A stretch of DNA of 64,000 bases from Streptomyces sp. NBRC 110611 (GTDB lineage: Bacteria; Actinomycetota; Actinomycetes; Streptomycetales; Streptomycetaceae): assembly GCF_001590865.1 (NCBI RefSeq), contig NZ_BBUY01000002.1, positions 10,487-74,486 of the forward strand, written 5' to 3'. Positions 8,737 to 17,956 of this stretch are shown piece after piece. How positions within the stretch are numbered: the stretch's first letter is position 1; every line of letters begins with the position of its first letter. The notes below the pieces were generated by a model. The model saw only the letters and a program-made list of their open reading frames with translations, was not told where the DNA came from and made no database searches. Made by a program: the position numbers and the translations under genes.

Positions 8737-9858
8737 ATGGCGACCGACACAGGTGACGTGTGCGTGATAGGCGGCGGCGTGATCGGGCTGACGGCGGCGG
8801 TCGCGCTGGCGGAGGACGGCCACCGGGTGCGGGTGCTCAGCCGGGACGCGGCGGGTGGGACGACGTCCGCGGTGGCCGGCGGGCTGTGCTGGCCCTACCG
8901 CATCCGGCCGTACGAGCAGGCGGTGCGGTGGGCCGTACGCTCCTTCCACGTGCTCGCCGGACTGGCCCGGAATCCGGAGGAGACCGGTGCCCGGATGGTG
9001 ACCGGGACGATGGCGCAGGCACCCGCGACAGCCGGCCGCCCGGAGGGCACGGATGACGGCCTGGCCTCCTGGTACGACGCCGTACCCGGGCTGCGGCCGG
9101 CCCGTCCGGACGAACTCCCCGAGGGGTGCGCGTCGGGGTGGCGGGCCCGTACCCCTCTGGTGGACATGCCGACCCATCTCCACTATCTGGAAGGGCGGTT
9201 GGCCGCGGCGGGCGGGGACGTCGAGCGGTACGAGGTGACCTCTCTGGAGGCGGCCGGCCGGGCGGCGGACGTGGTCGTCAACTGCTCCGGCCTGGGTGCC
9301 CGCGATCTCGTGCCGGATCCGGATGTCCACCCGGTTCAGGGCCAGTTGGTGATCGTCGCCAACCCGGGTATCGAGGAGTGGTCCGTCACGGCGGCCCCGG
9401 GCGCCACGGAGACGACGTACGCGCTGCCGCAGCCGTACGGTCTGGTGCTGGGCGGTACGGCGCAGGAGCACGCCTGGTCGCGGGAGCCCGATCCGGCGGT
9501 GGCCGAGGCGATCGTGGCCCGCTGCGCACGGCACTTCCCGGAGCTGGCGCGGGCCCGGATCCTGGCCCACAGAGTGGGACTCCGCCCGGCCCGGTCCGCC
9601 GTGCGCCTGGTGGCGGAACGGCTGCCCGGCGGCGCCCGTTGCGTCCACAACTACGGGCACGGGGGCGCGGGGGTCACCGTCGCATGGGGCTGCGCCGACG
9701 AGGTGGTACATCTGGTCCGGGAGGCCCTGGACGCCGGCTGGGGCGGAACAGGCCCTGGACGGCTGGCAGCCCCGCGCTGCCCGTGGAGGGCCGGGGTGTC
9801 CGGCCCTCCACGGGAGCGGAGCCGCGCGCCGGCGCCGGGGCCGGCGCGCCCGCGCTAG
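8737..9858 (+). CDS. FAD-dependent oxidoreductase, D-amino-acid oxidase (DAO) type
   Basis: 373 residues. The N-terminal dinucleotide-binding motif VCVIGGGVIGLTAAVALAE binds FAD; residues AGGLCWPYRI and the C-terminal HNYGHGGAGVTVAWGC are typical of D-amino-acid oxidase/glycine oxidase proteins, where Arg and Tyr around LRPARS bind the carboxylate. Family members oxidise D-amino acids (or glycine) to imino acids with hydrogen peroxide production. The ATG follows a -10 element by 6 nt. The 3' end overlaps the stop of the convergent BCCT gene by 4 bases. A long Pro/Ala/Arg tail after residue ~350 is not part of the catalytic fold. Confidence 0.85.
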   Translation: MATDTGDVCVIGGGVIGLTAAVALAEDGHRVRVLSRDAAGGTTSAVAGGLCWPYRIRPYEQAVRWAVRSFHVLAGLARNPEETGARMVTGTMAQAPATAGRPEGTDDGLASWYDAVPGLRPARPDELPEGCASGWRARTPLVDMPTHLHYLEGRLAAAGGDVERYEVTSLEAAGRAADVVVNCSGLGARDLVPDPDVHPVQGQLVIVANPGIEEWSVTAAPGATETTYALPQPYGLVLGGTAQEHAWSREPDPAVAEAIVARCARHFPELARARILAHRVGLRPARSAVRLVAERLPGGARCVHNYGHGGAGVTVAWGCADEVVHLVREALDAGWGGTGPGRLAAPRCPWRAGVSGPPRERSRAPAPGPARPR

Positions 9859-11684
9859 CCCGCGCCCTCCTCTCCTGACGCGGTCCCGGTGCCGTTGCCC
9901 TTGCCCCCGCCGGTGCCGGTCTCGTTGCCGTTGCCGGTCCCGTTGCCGCCCGGGCCGATCTGGAGGGCGAAGTCGCCGTCGTACTGCTCATGGCCGGCGA
10001 TCACCGCCATCTCGACGGCCTCCTCGCCCTTCTGCCCGCGCACGATCAGCGGATCGCTGCGCAGATCCCGGGTCAGCGCCCAGCACATCGCGATCATCAC
10101 GACCATGAATGGCACCGCGACCAGGATCGTCAGATTCTTCAGCCCGGTCAGTGCGTCGTCCGAGCCGCCGCCTATCAGCAGCATGATCGCGGCGACCGCA
10201 CCGGTCACCACGCCCCAGAAGACCACCATCAGCCGGCTCGGCTCCAAGGTCCCCTTCTGCGACAGCGTCCCCATGACGATCGACGCGGCATCTGCTCCGG
10301 AGACGAAGAAGATGCCGACCAGGACCATGACGAGGACGCTCATGACCGTGAAGAGCGGGTACTGGTGCAGGACGTCGAAGAGCTGGCCCTCGGGGGTGCT
10401 GGAGCCGCTGAGCCGCTTGTCGTCCTGCAGCTTCATGGCCGAACCGCCGAACACCGCGAACCACAGCAGGCTGACCACGCTCGGCACGAGGATGACCCCG
10501 CCGACGAACTGACGGATCGTCCGGCCACGGCTGATCCGGGCGATGAACATCCCCACGAAGGGCGTCCAGGAGATCCACCACGCCCAGTAGAACACCGTCC
10601 AGGTACGCAGCCAGTCACCCACATCGGCACCGCTGCCGGCCTCCGTACGGCCGGCCAGCTGCGGCAGCTCACCGAGGAACGAACCGAGGGAGGTCGGCAG
10701 GAGGTTGAGGATGAGGATGGTCGGCCCGACCGCGAAGACGAAGACCGCCAGGACCACCGCCAACACCATGTTGATGTTGGACAGCAACTGGATCCCCTTG
10801 GCGATACCCGAGACCGCGGAGAGGATGAAGGCGATGGTCAGGACGGTGATGACGGCGACCAGCAGGCTGGTGCTCACGCTGTCCATCCAGCCCAGCACCT
10901 TGATACCGCTGCCGATCTGCAGCGCTCCGAGCCCCAGCGAGGCCGCGGAGCCGAAGAGGGTGGCGAAGATGGCCAGGATGTCGATGACCCGGCCGCCCCA
11001 GCCGTTGGCCCGCCGTGTGCCGATGAGAGGAGTGAACACCGCGCTGATCGTCTGCCGTCTCCCCCGCCGGAAGCAGCTGTACGCGATGGCCAGTCCCACG
11101 ACCGCGTAGATGGCCCATGGGTGCAGTGTCCAGTGGAACAAGGTCGTGGCCATGGCGGTGTCCATGGCCTGGGCGGCGTCCTTGGGGTCGGTGCCCGGGG
11201 GCGGACTGGTGAAGTGCCCCAGCGGCTCGCTGACTCCGTAGAACATCAGCCCGATGCCCATACCCGCGCTGAACATCATCGCGATCCAGGACACGGTGCG
11301 GAATTCGGGCGGCTCCCCCTCCTTGCCGAGCGTGATCCGGCCGTACTTGCCGGCGGCCAGCCAGATCGCGAAGATCACGAAGCCGGAGGAGGCGAGCACG
11401 AAGGCCCAGCCACCGTTGTCTATCACCCAGTTCAGCATCGCTGTCGACGCGTTCTTGAGCGAGCTGGTGGAGGTCGCGCCCCACCCGATGAAGGCGAGGG
11501 TGAGCAGCGCGGTCACACCGAAGACCACGCGGTCGGTCTGCGGCGGCCCGGTCCGCCGGCCGGCGTCTCGTTCGCCTCGTCCGTCTCGTTCGCCGGGGCC
11601 TGTCTCGCCGGGTTCTGTCTCGTCGTTGGGTTCTGTCTCGTGGGGATCTGCCGCGTTGGGGTCTCTCTTGATTGTCTCCGACAC
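9855..11684 (-). CDS. BCCT family betaine/choline/carnitine transporter
   Basis: 609 residues from GTG 11684, preceded by AAAGG; the frame is open further upstream but gives an improbable Arg-rich extension. Twelve membrane segments; the family signature is seen in GMGIGLMFYGVSEPLGH and the Trp-rich segment FYWAWWISWTPFVGMFIARI. BCCT proteins import quaternary ammonium osmolytes with sodium or proton. The N-terminus has repetitive acidic ETEP/ETGPGER residues and the C-terminus a Gly/Asn/Thr tail; cytoplasmic tails of this kind serve osmosensing in BetP-type members. The window also holds a probable choline-to-betaine operon at 58.5-63.2 kb. Confidence 0.92.
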   Translation of the reverse strand: MSETIKRDPNAADPHETEPNDETEPGETGPGERDGRGERDAGRRTGPPQTDRVVFGVTALLTLAFIGWGATSTSSLKNASTAMLNWVIDNGGWAFVLASSGFVIFAIWLAAGKYGRITLGKEGEPPEFRTVSWIAMMFSAGMGIGLMFYGVSEPLGHFTSPPPGTDPKDAAQAMDTAMATTLFHWTLHPWAIYAVVGLAIAYSCFRRGRRQTISAVFTPLIGTRRANGWGGRVIDILAIFATLFGSAASLGLGALQIGSGIKVLGWMDSVSTSLLVAVITVLTIAFILSAVSGIAKGIQLLSNINMVLAVVLAVFVFAVGPTILILNLLPTSLGSFLGELPQLAGRTEAGSGADVGDWLRTWTVFYWAWWISWTPFVGMFIARISRGRTIRQFVGGVILVPSVVSLLWFAVFGGSAMKLQDDKRLSGSSTPEGQLFDVLHQYPLFTVMSVLVMVLVGIFFVSGADAASIVMGTLSQKGTLEPSRLMVVFWGVVTGAVAAIMLLIGGGSDDALTGLKNLTILVAVPFMVVMIAMCWALTRDLRSDPLIVRGQKGEEAVEMAVIAGHEQYDGDFALQIGPGGNGTGNGNETGTGGGKGNGTGTASGEEGAG

Positions 11685-11731
11685 GCATCGACCTTTCGAT
11701 CGGCCATGATTTCCCTGCCGCTTACCCCCTA

Positions 11732-13072
11732 TCACGCACGGCAGTCGTCCGTGGGCATCGCAACCGCAAGGTGATATCCGGCCCGTTGGTCCAGCAGCAG
11801 CGGGACGAGGCCGCGCAGCGACTGACGCAGCGGGACGACCGCGCCGCCGGCCGGGTCCGGCCGCCACACCAGGCCGTGCAGCGCCAACGCGTCCTCGATG
11901 CGGGCCAGTTGCGCGGCGTCCAGGCGGTATGCGCAGGGCGGGTCGGAGAGGGTCTGCGCGTCGGTGGGGGGCGCGTTGTCGGCGCCACCGAGGTAGACCG
12001 GGCCGTGGTCGGCGTATCCGGCGAGCCGGGCGGTGGCGGTGGCCGCTTCGACGCGGGCGCGGTGACGTCCGGAGAAGTCGAATGCCCCCTTCACCGCGGC
12101 GAGTTGGGAGTCGACCCGACGCCGGTTGTTGAGTGCGGGGTCGGCCTGCTCGGCGGCGGTGAGGGGGTTGATGCGGGTCTCGACGAGCAGCCCGAGCGAA
12201 CCCTTGACGCCCACGGTGTTGCGGAGGATGCGTTCCTGGCCGTCGCCCGCGACCTGCTTGACGGGTTCACCGGTCTCCGGGTCGGTCCAGATGCCGTAGA
12301 CACCGGTACTGAATCCGGCGTTCCGGACAGCGGGTCCGACGAACTCCCCGGCGAGTACACCGGATTCGTGGTGCACCGCCTCCGCGGTGTTCGGGTTGCG
12401 CGGCCAGAGGGAGAGCAGGTCCTTCGTGTAGTACGGGACGACGGCGTCGTACTCGTGCAGGTCGAGGACGGAGTCGGGGCGGTAGTCGCGGAGGACCGTG
12501 GCCACGGCACGGGCCTCGGCGGTCCGCAGGGCGAGGTGGTCGCGGTTGATGTCCTTCCCGTCGGCGTTGCCCCTGATGTTCGCCGCCCGGCCGTCGGGGT
12601 TGGCGGTCGGTACGACCAGCACGCTGGTGCGCTCCAGGAAGCGCCGGGTGGCCCGGTCCCTGGCGTAGGCGAGGTCGCGGACGGTGGAGAGGCAGGCCTC
12701 CCGGCCGGAGGGCTCGTCGCCGTGCTGGGCGCAGATCAGCAGGACGGAGTTGCCGCGCCGTACGCCGGCGGGGCGCTCCGGGGCGGGAGCGCCGATGCGG
12801 ACGAGCCGCAGTGGGCGGCCCTGCTCGGTGGTGCCGATCCGGTCGACCCGTACGCGTGCGGAGGCGCGGTCGACGGCGGCGAGGAACGCCTGCTCCTCGG
12901 GCTGACTGGTCCAGCGCGTGCCATGGCTGGTTTCGAACCCCGTACGGGGTGTCGGGGTTCCGGCGGCGCCGGCCGGGGCGGCGGGCAGGGTCGCGCCGAG
13001 CGTGACGGTCAGGCCGAAGGCCAGTGCCCCTAAGGCGAGCAGTCGGCCGGGGCGGCGGGAGCGGCGTGTCAC
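11732..13072 (-). CDS. Secreted M14 family zinc carboxypeptidase
   Basis: 446 residues with a Sec signal peptide (RRSRRPGR then a hydrophobic core, likely cut near AGAAG at 36-39). Zinc ligands His117 and Glu120 (AQHGDEPSG) and His206 (LDLHEYD), and the general base Glu299 (LGLLVETR), are all present. Extracellular removal of C-terminal residues or processing of peptides is expected. Its GTG start overlaps the stop of the upstream X-prolyl dipeptidyl peptidase gene (GTGA, 13069-13072), so the two are translationally coupled and likely act together on secreted peptides. Confidence 0.9.
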   Translation of the reverse strand: MTRRSRRPGRLLALGALAFGLTVTLGATLPAAPAGAAGTPTPRTGFETSHGTRWTSQPEEQAFLAAVDRASARVRVDRIGTTEQGRPLRLVRIGAPAPERPAGVRRGNSVLLICAQHGDEPSGREACLSTVRDLAYARDRATRRFLERTSVLVVPTANPDGRAANIRGNADGKDINRDHLALRTAEARAVATVLRDYRPDSVLDLHEYDAVVPYYTKDLLSLWPRNPNTAEAVHHESGVLAGEFVGPAVRNAGFSTGVYGIWTDPETGEPVKQVAGDGQERILRNTVGVKGSLGLLVETRINPLTAAEQADPALNNRRRVDSQLAAVKGAFDFSGRHRARVEAATATARLAGYADHGPVYLGGADNAPPTDAQTLSDPPCAYRLDAAQLARIEDALALHGLVWRPDPAGGAVVPLRQSLRGLVPLLLDQRAGYHLAVAMPTDDCRA

Positions 13073-15075
13073 GAGGAGGTGCCTCCCTTGGGGGTGTGGT
13101 GGGGAAGGAGGGAGCGGGGGACGGGGGTGAGGGAGCGCGGCGGGGCGATCCCGGCCAGCGGTGCGCCGCCCGTGTGCGGGCGCGCCCCCGCGAGGGCCCG
13201 GGCGAGGGCCGGGGAGCCGCCGGTCAGGGGGAGCCGGGCCGCGGTACGGGAGAGGTCGAGGGTGAGCGTCGGCCGGGACGCGGGCGGGTCGATCAGACCG
13301 GCGTCGGTGCCGGCCACGATCAGTGCGAGCCGGTGTCCGGCGGGCACGATGTGGTCGGCGGCGGCCAGGTCGAGGGTGAGGGTGTACGGCTTTCCCGGGG
13401 TGAGCGGACGGCCGTGGTGGGGGTCGGCGTAGTTGCCGAGGTCGGCCCAGCCGCGGCCGAAGACGGTGTGTGCGACCTTCCGGGTGTCGGCGGCGGTCTC
13501 CTTGAAGCAGCCGGTGTCACCCTTGGTACCGGCTCCCCAGCAGGTGCGGTGGTTGAGGGTGGAGATGCCCTCACCGGCGGCGGCGTAGTCGCGGATGGTG
13601 TCGGGGCCGAGGTCCACCAGGACGGCGGAGAGATGGGCGGTCGTGGTGCTCGGGGTGGCGGTCACGGTCACCGTTCCGGAGCCGGACAGCCGCAGGGGCG
13701 CGCGCAGCGGGCCGGTGGTGAACCCGGCCTTGGCGGTGGTGGACTGGTCGATCCGGGCGGCCCAGTCGGCCTCGCTCAGCGCCGGGTCGTCGGTGAAGGT
13801 CTCGGTCGCGCCCTGCGGGGCCGGTGTGGTGCCGAGGACCCCGACGCCCGGCGCGGAGCCGTTGTCCGGCCGCAGCGTGGTGGTCCGGGTGCCGGGGGCG
13901 GGCCACTGCGGATCGGTGGACCAGCTGCCGGGAGAGCGCTCGATATCGGCCATGGGGGCGCGTTCGATGCCGTTGTCGTAGCCCAGCAGATAGTGGTCGA
14001 ACCAGTGGTGCAGGGTCTTGACCCAGGCTCCGCGCCGGAAGTCGAAGGGGTCGACATGCCCGGTCTGGGAGAGCCAGATCTTCCGTTCGACGCCGTGCCG
14101 GGCGAGCTCCTGCCACCACTGGCCGGCGTGCCGGGTGCGGACGTTGAGGTCCTGCAGGCCGTGCACCATGAAGACGCTGGCCCGGACCCGGCCGGCGTCG
14201 CGGACGTAGTCCCGCTCGGTCCACAGATCCGTCCAGTCACCGCTGCGCGGCGCGCCCTCGACGAGTCTCCGCTGTACCGCGGCGCAGCGCTTCTGCGCCT
14301 CCGGGCTGTCGACCAGGCTCGCGAGCCCGTCGGGGCCCGAGTCGTAGAGCGGAGCGCCCTTGGCGAAGTAGTAGTCGTACCAGGAGGAGATGCCGGAGAT
14401 CGGGACGATGGTCTTCAGGCCCTCGACGCCGGTGGCCGCGACGCCGTTGGCGATGGTGGCGTCCCAGCTCTTGCCGATCATTCCGGTGCGGCCGTCGGTC
14501 CAGTCGGCCGTGGCGAGCCGCCCTCCGGTACGCGTGGTGTAGGCGCGGCCCCGGCCGCCGAGCCAGTCGACGACGGCCTTGGCGGACAGGATGTCCGAGC
14601 GGCCGCCGACGTCGGCACAGCCGTCCGAGCGGTTGGTGCCCGCGAGGTCGACGAGGACCGTGGCATAGCCGCGCGGGACGAAGTAGTTGTCGTAGAAGAG
14701 CGGGAACTGGACCGGCCGGCCCTGGGCGTCGTAGGTCTTCCGCTGGTCCTCGTTGCCGCGTCCGCAGCAGGAGTAGTACGGGCTGGCATCCATGATCACG
14801 GGTATCCGGAGGCCCTGCCGGGCGGGTTCGGACGGCCGCACGATGTCGACGGCGACCCGGTCGGTCCGGCCGTCCGAGTCACCGTCCATCCGGGTGTCCA
14901 CCCAGACCGCTTCGCGTATCGCGCGGTCGTAGGAGTAGACGGGCCTGCTCTCACCGGGACCGGGCGCCGCCGCCTGCGCGGCGGCCGGCCCGGTCAGGCC
15001 GGCCAGCAGGGCGGCGACGGCCGTCAGCACGAGCACAGTGAAGGAGATGCGGGGAAACCGCGCGGGATTCGTCAC
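13069..15075 (-). CDS. Secreted Xaa-Pro dipeptidyl-peptidase (CocE/NonD hydrolase)
   Basis: About 668 residues from GTG 15075; a TTG at 15099 adds eight residues and cannot be excluded, as neither has a well-spaced ribosome site. Signal peptide to about residue 36 (LLAGLTGPAAAQAAA). Alpha/beta-hydrolase of the X-PDAP/CocE family with nucleophile Ser203 in GKSWDA and the late His in TGHVDPFDF, plus a C-terminal jelly-roll domain (from about residue 430). Removes N-terminal X-Pro dipeptides. It is the first gene of a two-gene operon with the M14 peptidase and is divergent from the M1 aminopeptidase, forming a peptidase divergon. Confidence 0.88.
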   Translation of the reverse strand: MTNPARFPRISFTVLVLTAVAALLAGLTGPAAAQAAAPGPGESRPVYSYDRAIREAVWVDTRMDGDSDGRTDRVAVDIVRPSEPARQGLRIPVIMDASPYYSCCGRGNEDQRKTYDAQGRPVQFPLFYDNYFVPRGYATVLVDLAGTNRSDGCADVGGRSDILSAKAVVDWLGGRGRAYTTRTGGRLATADWTDGRTGMIGKSWDATIANGVAATGVEGLKTIVPISGISSWYDYYFAKGAPLYDSGPDGLASLVDSPEAQKRCAAVQRRLVEGAPRSGDWTDLWTERDYVRDAGRVRASVFMVHGLQDLNVRTRHAGQWWQELARHGVERKIWLSQTGHVDPFDFRRGAWVKTLHHWFDHYLLGYDNGIERAPMADIERSPGSWSTDPQWPAPGTRTTTLRPDNGSAPGVGVLGTTPAPQGATETFTDDPALSEADWAARIDQSTTAKAGFTTGPLRAPLRLSGSGTVTVTATPSTTTAHLSAVLVDLGPDTIRDYAAAGEGISTLNHRTCWGAGTKGDTGCFKETAADTRKVAHTVFGRGWADLGNYADPHHGRPLTPGKPYTLTLDLAAADHIVPAGHRLALIVAGTDAGLIDPPASRPTLTLDLSRTAARLPLTGGSPALARALAGARPHTGGAPLAGIAPPRSLTPVPRSLLPHHTPKGGTSS

Positions 15076-15325
15076 GAGGCGGACGGTAGCGCGGCACAAC
15101 TCCCCTGCGTAAGGGCAGATATGACGGCGGTTGTGCGGCCGGACGGAGGAGGGGGACGACCGGCCGGGCCGCCGGTGGTTCCCACGTACGGCCGCGTCCG
15201 GGGCCGCTCACCTGCGCGGCCGTTCATGTCGATCATGTGTCGGATCGCACCATGTACATGACGGCGACCCCGGACAGTACATAAGGTCCCGGATGAGAGC
15301 CATCCCCCTACGAGTTGGAGGACTC

Positions 15326-16837
15326 GTGCGTCACAGACTTATCGTCCCGGGCGCGGCCGCCCTCAGTCTGCTGCTGGCGATCCCGGCATCGGCTGCCGAC
15401 TTCCAGCCCGGGGCCCCGGGGGTGGGCGACAGCTACTACCCCGCGAGCGGAAACGGCGGGTACGACGTCTCCCACTACGACCTGCGGCTCAAGTACCAGC
15501 CGAAGACGGACCTGCTGGAGGGTACGGCGACGCTGCTCGCCACGACCACCCAGAACCTCTCCCGCTTCAACCTGGACTTCGGCCTCAAGGTCAGCGAGAT
15601 CCGGGTCAACGGCAAGAAGGCCGCCTACACCACCTCCGGCCAGCACGAACTGGAGGTCACCCCGGCCGCCCCGCTGGAGAAGGGCAAGCAGGTCAGCGTG
15701 GTGGTGCGCTACGCCGGCAAGCCCTCCGAGCTGAAGATCGACGGCTTCAGCGCCTGGGCCCGTACGCCGGACGGCGGCGTGGTGGCGCAGGAGCCGCACG
15801 GCGCCGCGTGGTGGTTCCCCAGCAACGACCACCCCACCGACAAGGCTACGTACGACATCTCGGTGGCGGTCCCGGACGGGACCCAGGCGCTCAGCAACGG
15901 CGTACTGCTGTCGGAGACCTCCAAGCTCGGCTGGACGCGCTACAACTGGCGCTCGGACAAGCCGCAGGCCACGTACCTGACGACGCTGGCGGTCGGCAAG
16001 TTCGACATCACCAAGGACACCACCGCCAACGGGCTGCCGGTCATCAACGCCGTCAGCAAGGACCTCGGCGCCAACACGGGTGCGGCCAAGGCCAGTATCG
16101 AACGCACCGCCGAGATCGCGGAGTGGGAGGAGAGCGTCTTCGGCCCGTACCCCTTCAACGCGCTGGGCGGGTATGTGCCGAACGTACCGGCCGGGTACGC
16201 GCTGGAGACCCAGACCCGCCCGTTCTACGGCAAGCAGGCGTTCGACCGCGGCACCAACGTGTCGGTGGTCGTACACGAGCTGGCGCACCAGTGGTACGGC
16301 GACAGTGTGTCCCTCAAGGACTGGAAGGACATCTGGGTCCACGAGGGCTTCGCCCGCTACTCGCAGTGGCTGTGGTCGGAGAAGGAGGGTGAGGGCACCG
16401 CCCAGCAGCTCGCGGAGTACGTCTACCAGCAGCACCCGGCCGACGACCCGTTCTGGAAGGTCAAGCCCGGTGACCCCGGCGCGGAGAACCAGTTCGACAT
16501 CGCGGTCTACGACCGGGGCGCGCTGGCCCTCCAGGCACTGCGCAACAAGCTCGGCGACAAGGTCTTCTTCGGGCTCCTCAAGTCCTGGCCGACCGAGAAC
16601 AGGTACGGCAACGGTTCGGTGGCCGACTTCGTGAAGTTCGCGGAGAAGAAGTCCGGTGAGCGGCTCGCCGGCTTCTTCGACACCTGGCTGTTCCAGGCCG
16701 CCAAGCCGTCCTTCGGGGCGGCCAAGGGCGCCACGATAGCGGCACGGAACACGACGCCGGTGGCGCAGCCGAAGTCGTGGAAGGCGATCGCCGCCACGAA
16801 CGAGGTGCACGAGTCCCACGGGACGCACGGGCACTGA
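15326..16837 (+). CDS. Secreted M1 family metallopeptidase (aminopeptidase)
   Basis: 503 residues from GTG 15326, chosen because GGAGGACTC sits directly upstream. Signal peptide to about residue 27 (AALSLLLAIPASAAD). M1 domains: beta-sandwich N-terminal domain, then catalytic HELAH (His317, His321) with Glu340 in HEGFARY. The GAMEN exopeptidase motif is replaced by YALETQTR, a common variant in short actinomycete M1 enzymes. It lacks the large C-terminal domain of aminopeptidase N and is much shorter. Divergent from the X-PDAP/M14 operon. Confidence 0.9.
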   Translation: MRHRLIVPGAAALSLLLAIPASAADFQPGAPGVGDSYYPASGNGGYDVSHYDLRLKYQPKTDLLEGTATLLATTTQNLSRFNLDFGLKVSEIRVNGKKAAYTTSGQHELEVTPAAPLEKGKQVSVVVRYAGKPSELKIDGFSAWARTPDGGVVAQEPHGAAWWFPSNDHPTDKATYDISVAVPDGTQALSNGVLLSETSKLGWTRYNWRSDKPQATYLTTLAVGKFDITKDTTANGLPVINAVSKDLGANTGAAKASIERTAEIAEWEESVFGPYPFNALGGYVPNVPAGYALETQTRPFYGKQAFDRGTNVSVVVHELAHQWYGDSVSLKDWKDIWVHEGFARYSQWLWSEKEGEGTAQQLAEYVYQQHPADDPFWKVKPGDPGAENQFDIAVYDRGALALQALRNKLGDKVFFGLLKSWPTENRYGNGSVADFVKFAEKKSGERLAGFFDTWLFQAAKPSFGAAKGATIAARNTTPVAQPKSWKAIAATNEVHESHGTHGH

Positions 16838-16885
16838 GTGACGGCCGGCTCAGGGTCAGCTCAGGGACGGCTCAGGGTCAGTTGA

Positions 16886-16918
16886 GGGGAGCCGGGGCGT
16901 ATCACACCCCGGCTCCCC
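16886..16918. terminator. Bidirectional hairpin terminator
   Basis: Perfect 12-bp arms GGGGAGCCGGGG and CCCCGGCTCCCC with a 9-nt loop between the convergent M1 peptidase and MpaB-like genes. Preceded by a 22-bp imperfect direct repeat (GGCTCAGGGTCAG twice, from about 16848). Confidence 0.8.
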
Positions 16919-16937
16919 GCTCCCCCGCTCCGCCGCC

Positions 16938-17816
16938 TCACCGCCGGGCCGCCCGGCGGGCCCGGCGCGCGACGGGCAGATAGCGCAGCCGCTCCGGCAG
17001 CAGGGGGACGACGGTACCCACCACCCGCCCGAAGCGGCACAGCCGGCGCTCCTGGGCGTCCGTCCACTCCAGGCCGATGGCACGCCGGGCATCCGGCGGC
17101 ATCAGGCCGATCGTGATGAACCTGCGGAAGCGGGCGAACCGCGGCCGGAGCCACGGCCAGGTCAGCCGGAGCAGCAGCCGCACCCACCGAGGCCCATAGT
17201 CGGGGACCGGGAGCGGCGGGTCGGTGGCGATCAACTCCCGTACCACCGTGGTCTCTTCGAGCTCCTCATCGAGGACCTTGCGGTAGTACGGCCAGAACTC
17301 CTCGATGGTCTGCGGCATATCGCGGTCGTGGATGCCCAGGACCCGCCCGACCTGAAGCCACTCCGCGTACAGCCGGCGCTCCTGCTCCTCGGTGAAGGGG
17401 CGGCGGCCGAGGTACCGCTGGACGTTCCGGAAGACGGGGTAGCCGGTGGCGTGCACCCAGGCGTAACAGGCGGGGGTGAGCGCGTGGTAGGTACGGCCGT
17501 GGGCGTCGGTCCCCTGGATGGTCCGGTGCAGCCGCCGCAGCCGGCGCCCCTCTTCCGCCGCGCCCTCGCCTCCGTACACCCACAGCTGCAGCGAGACCAG
17601 CGACCGCTCACCGCGCCCCCACGGGTCCGTACGGAAGGCGGAGTGGTCGTCCACACCGGCGCCCACCGCCGGGTGCGCGACCTGCATGGTGAGCGCGGGC
17701 GGCAGGGTCAGCAGCATGCGGATATCCCCGGCCAGCGACCAGAGCATCCCGCCGACCGGTGGGGGGTCCGGGCCACCTCGGTCAGCAATCTCCACATTCA
17801 TGGCATTCATCATCAT
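16938..17816 (-). CDS. Oxygenase MpaB family protein (DUF2236)
   Basis: About 292 residues from the first of three consecutive ATG codons at 17816, with GGAGCGGGG a little upstream. The protein has the DUF2236/MpaB signatures: LTLPPALTMQVAHPAVGAGV near the N-terminus, DDHSAFRTDPWGR, and HATGYPVFRNVQRYLGRRP. Members are heme proteins related to rubber-degrading latex clearing protein and fungal MpaB oxygenase; the reaction here is unknown. No signal peptide. Single gene, divergent from the sphingomyelinase. Confidence 0.8.
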   Translation of the reverse strand: MMMNAMNVEIADRGGPDPPPVGGMLWSLAGDIRMLLTLPPALTMQVAHPAVGAGVDDHSAFRTDPWGRGERSLVSLQLWVYGGEGAAEEGRRLRRLHRTIQGTDAHGRTYHALTPACYAWVHATGYPVFRNVQRYLGRRPFTEEQERRLYAEWLQVGRVLGIHDRDMPQTIEEFWPYYRKVLDEELEETTVVRELIATDPPLPVPDYGPRWVRLLLRLTWPWLRPRFARFRRFITIGLMPPDARRAIGLEWTDAQERRLCRFGRVVGTVVPLLPERLRYLPVARRARRAARR

Positions 17817-17881
17817 ACGGCGGCACCCCGCTCCGGACCTCTCGCCCCGAATCCCCCTCTCCGCCATCTCTTCACACCCAG

Positions 17882-17903
17882 GTGGTTACCTGGAAGTAAC
17901 CAC
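17882..17903. promoter_or_regulatory. Perfect inverted repeat upstream of sphingomyelinase (candidate operator)
   Basis: GTGGTTAC (17882-17889) and GTAACCAC (17896-17903) with a 6-bp spacer, 53 bp before the start codon of the sphingomyelinase. Size and position fit a dimeric repressor or activator site. I do not recognise the regulator; it is not the PHO-box direct repeat. Confidence 0.55.
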
Positions 17904-17956
17904 GGCTGGTTGGATAGATCGCCGGACCAACCCCCCACCCCCCACAAGGAGTTCCC

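Noticed and set aside
12925..12965. TTTCGAACCCC stretch resembling a tRNA T-arm
   Set aside because: No acceptor, D or anticodon arms around it; it lies inside the M14 peptidase coding sequence.
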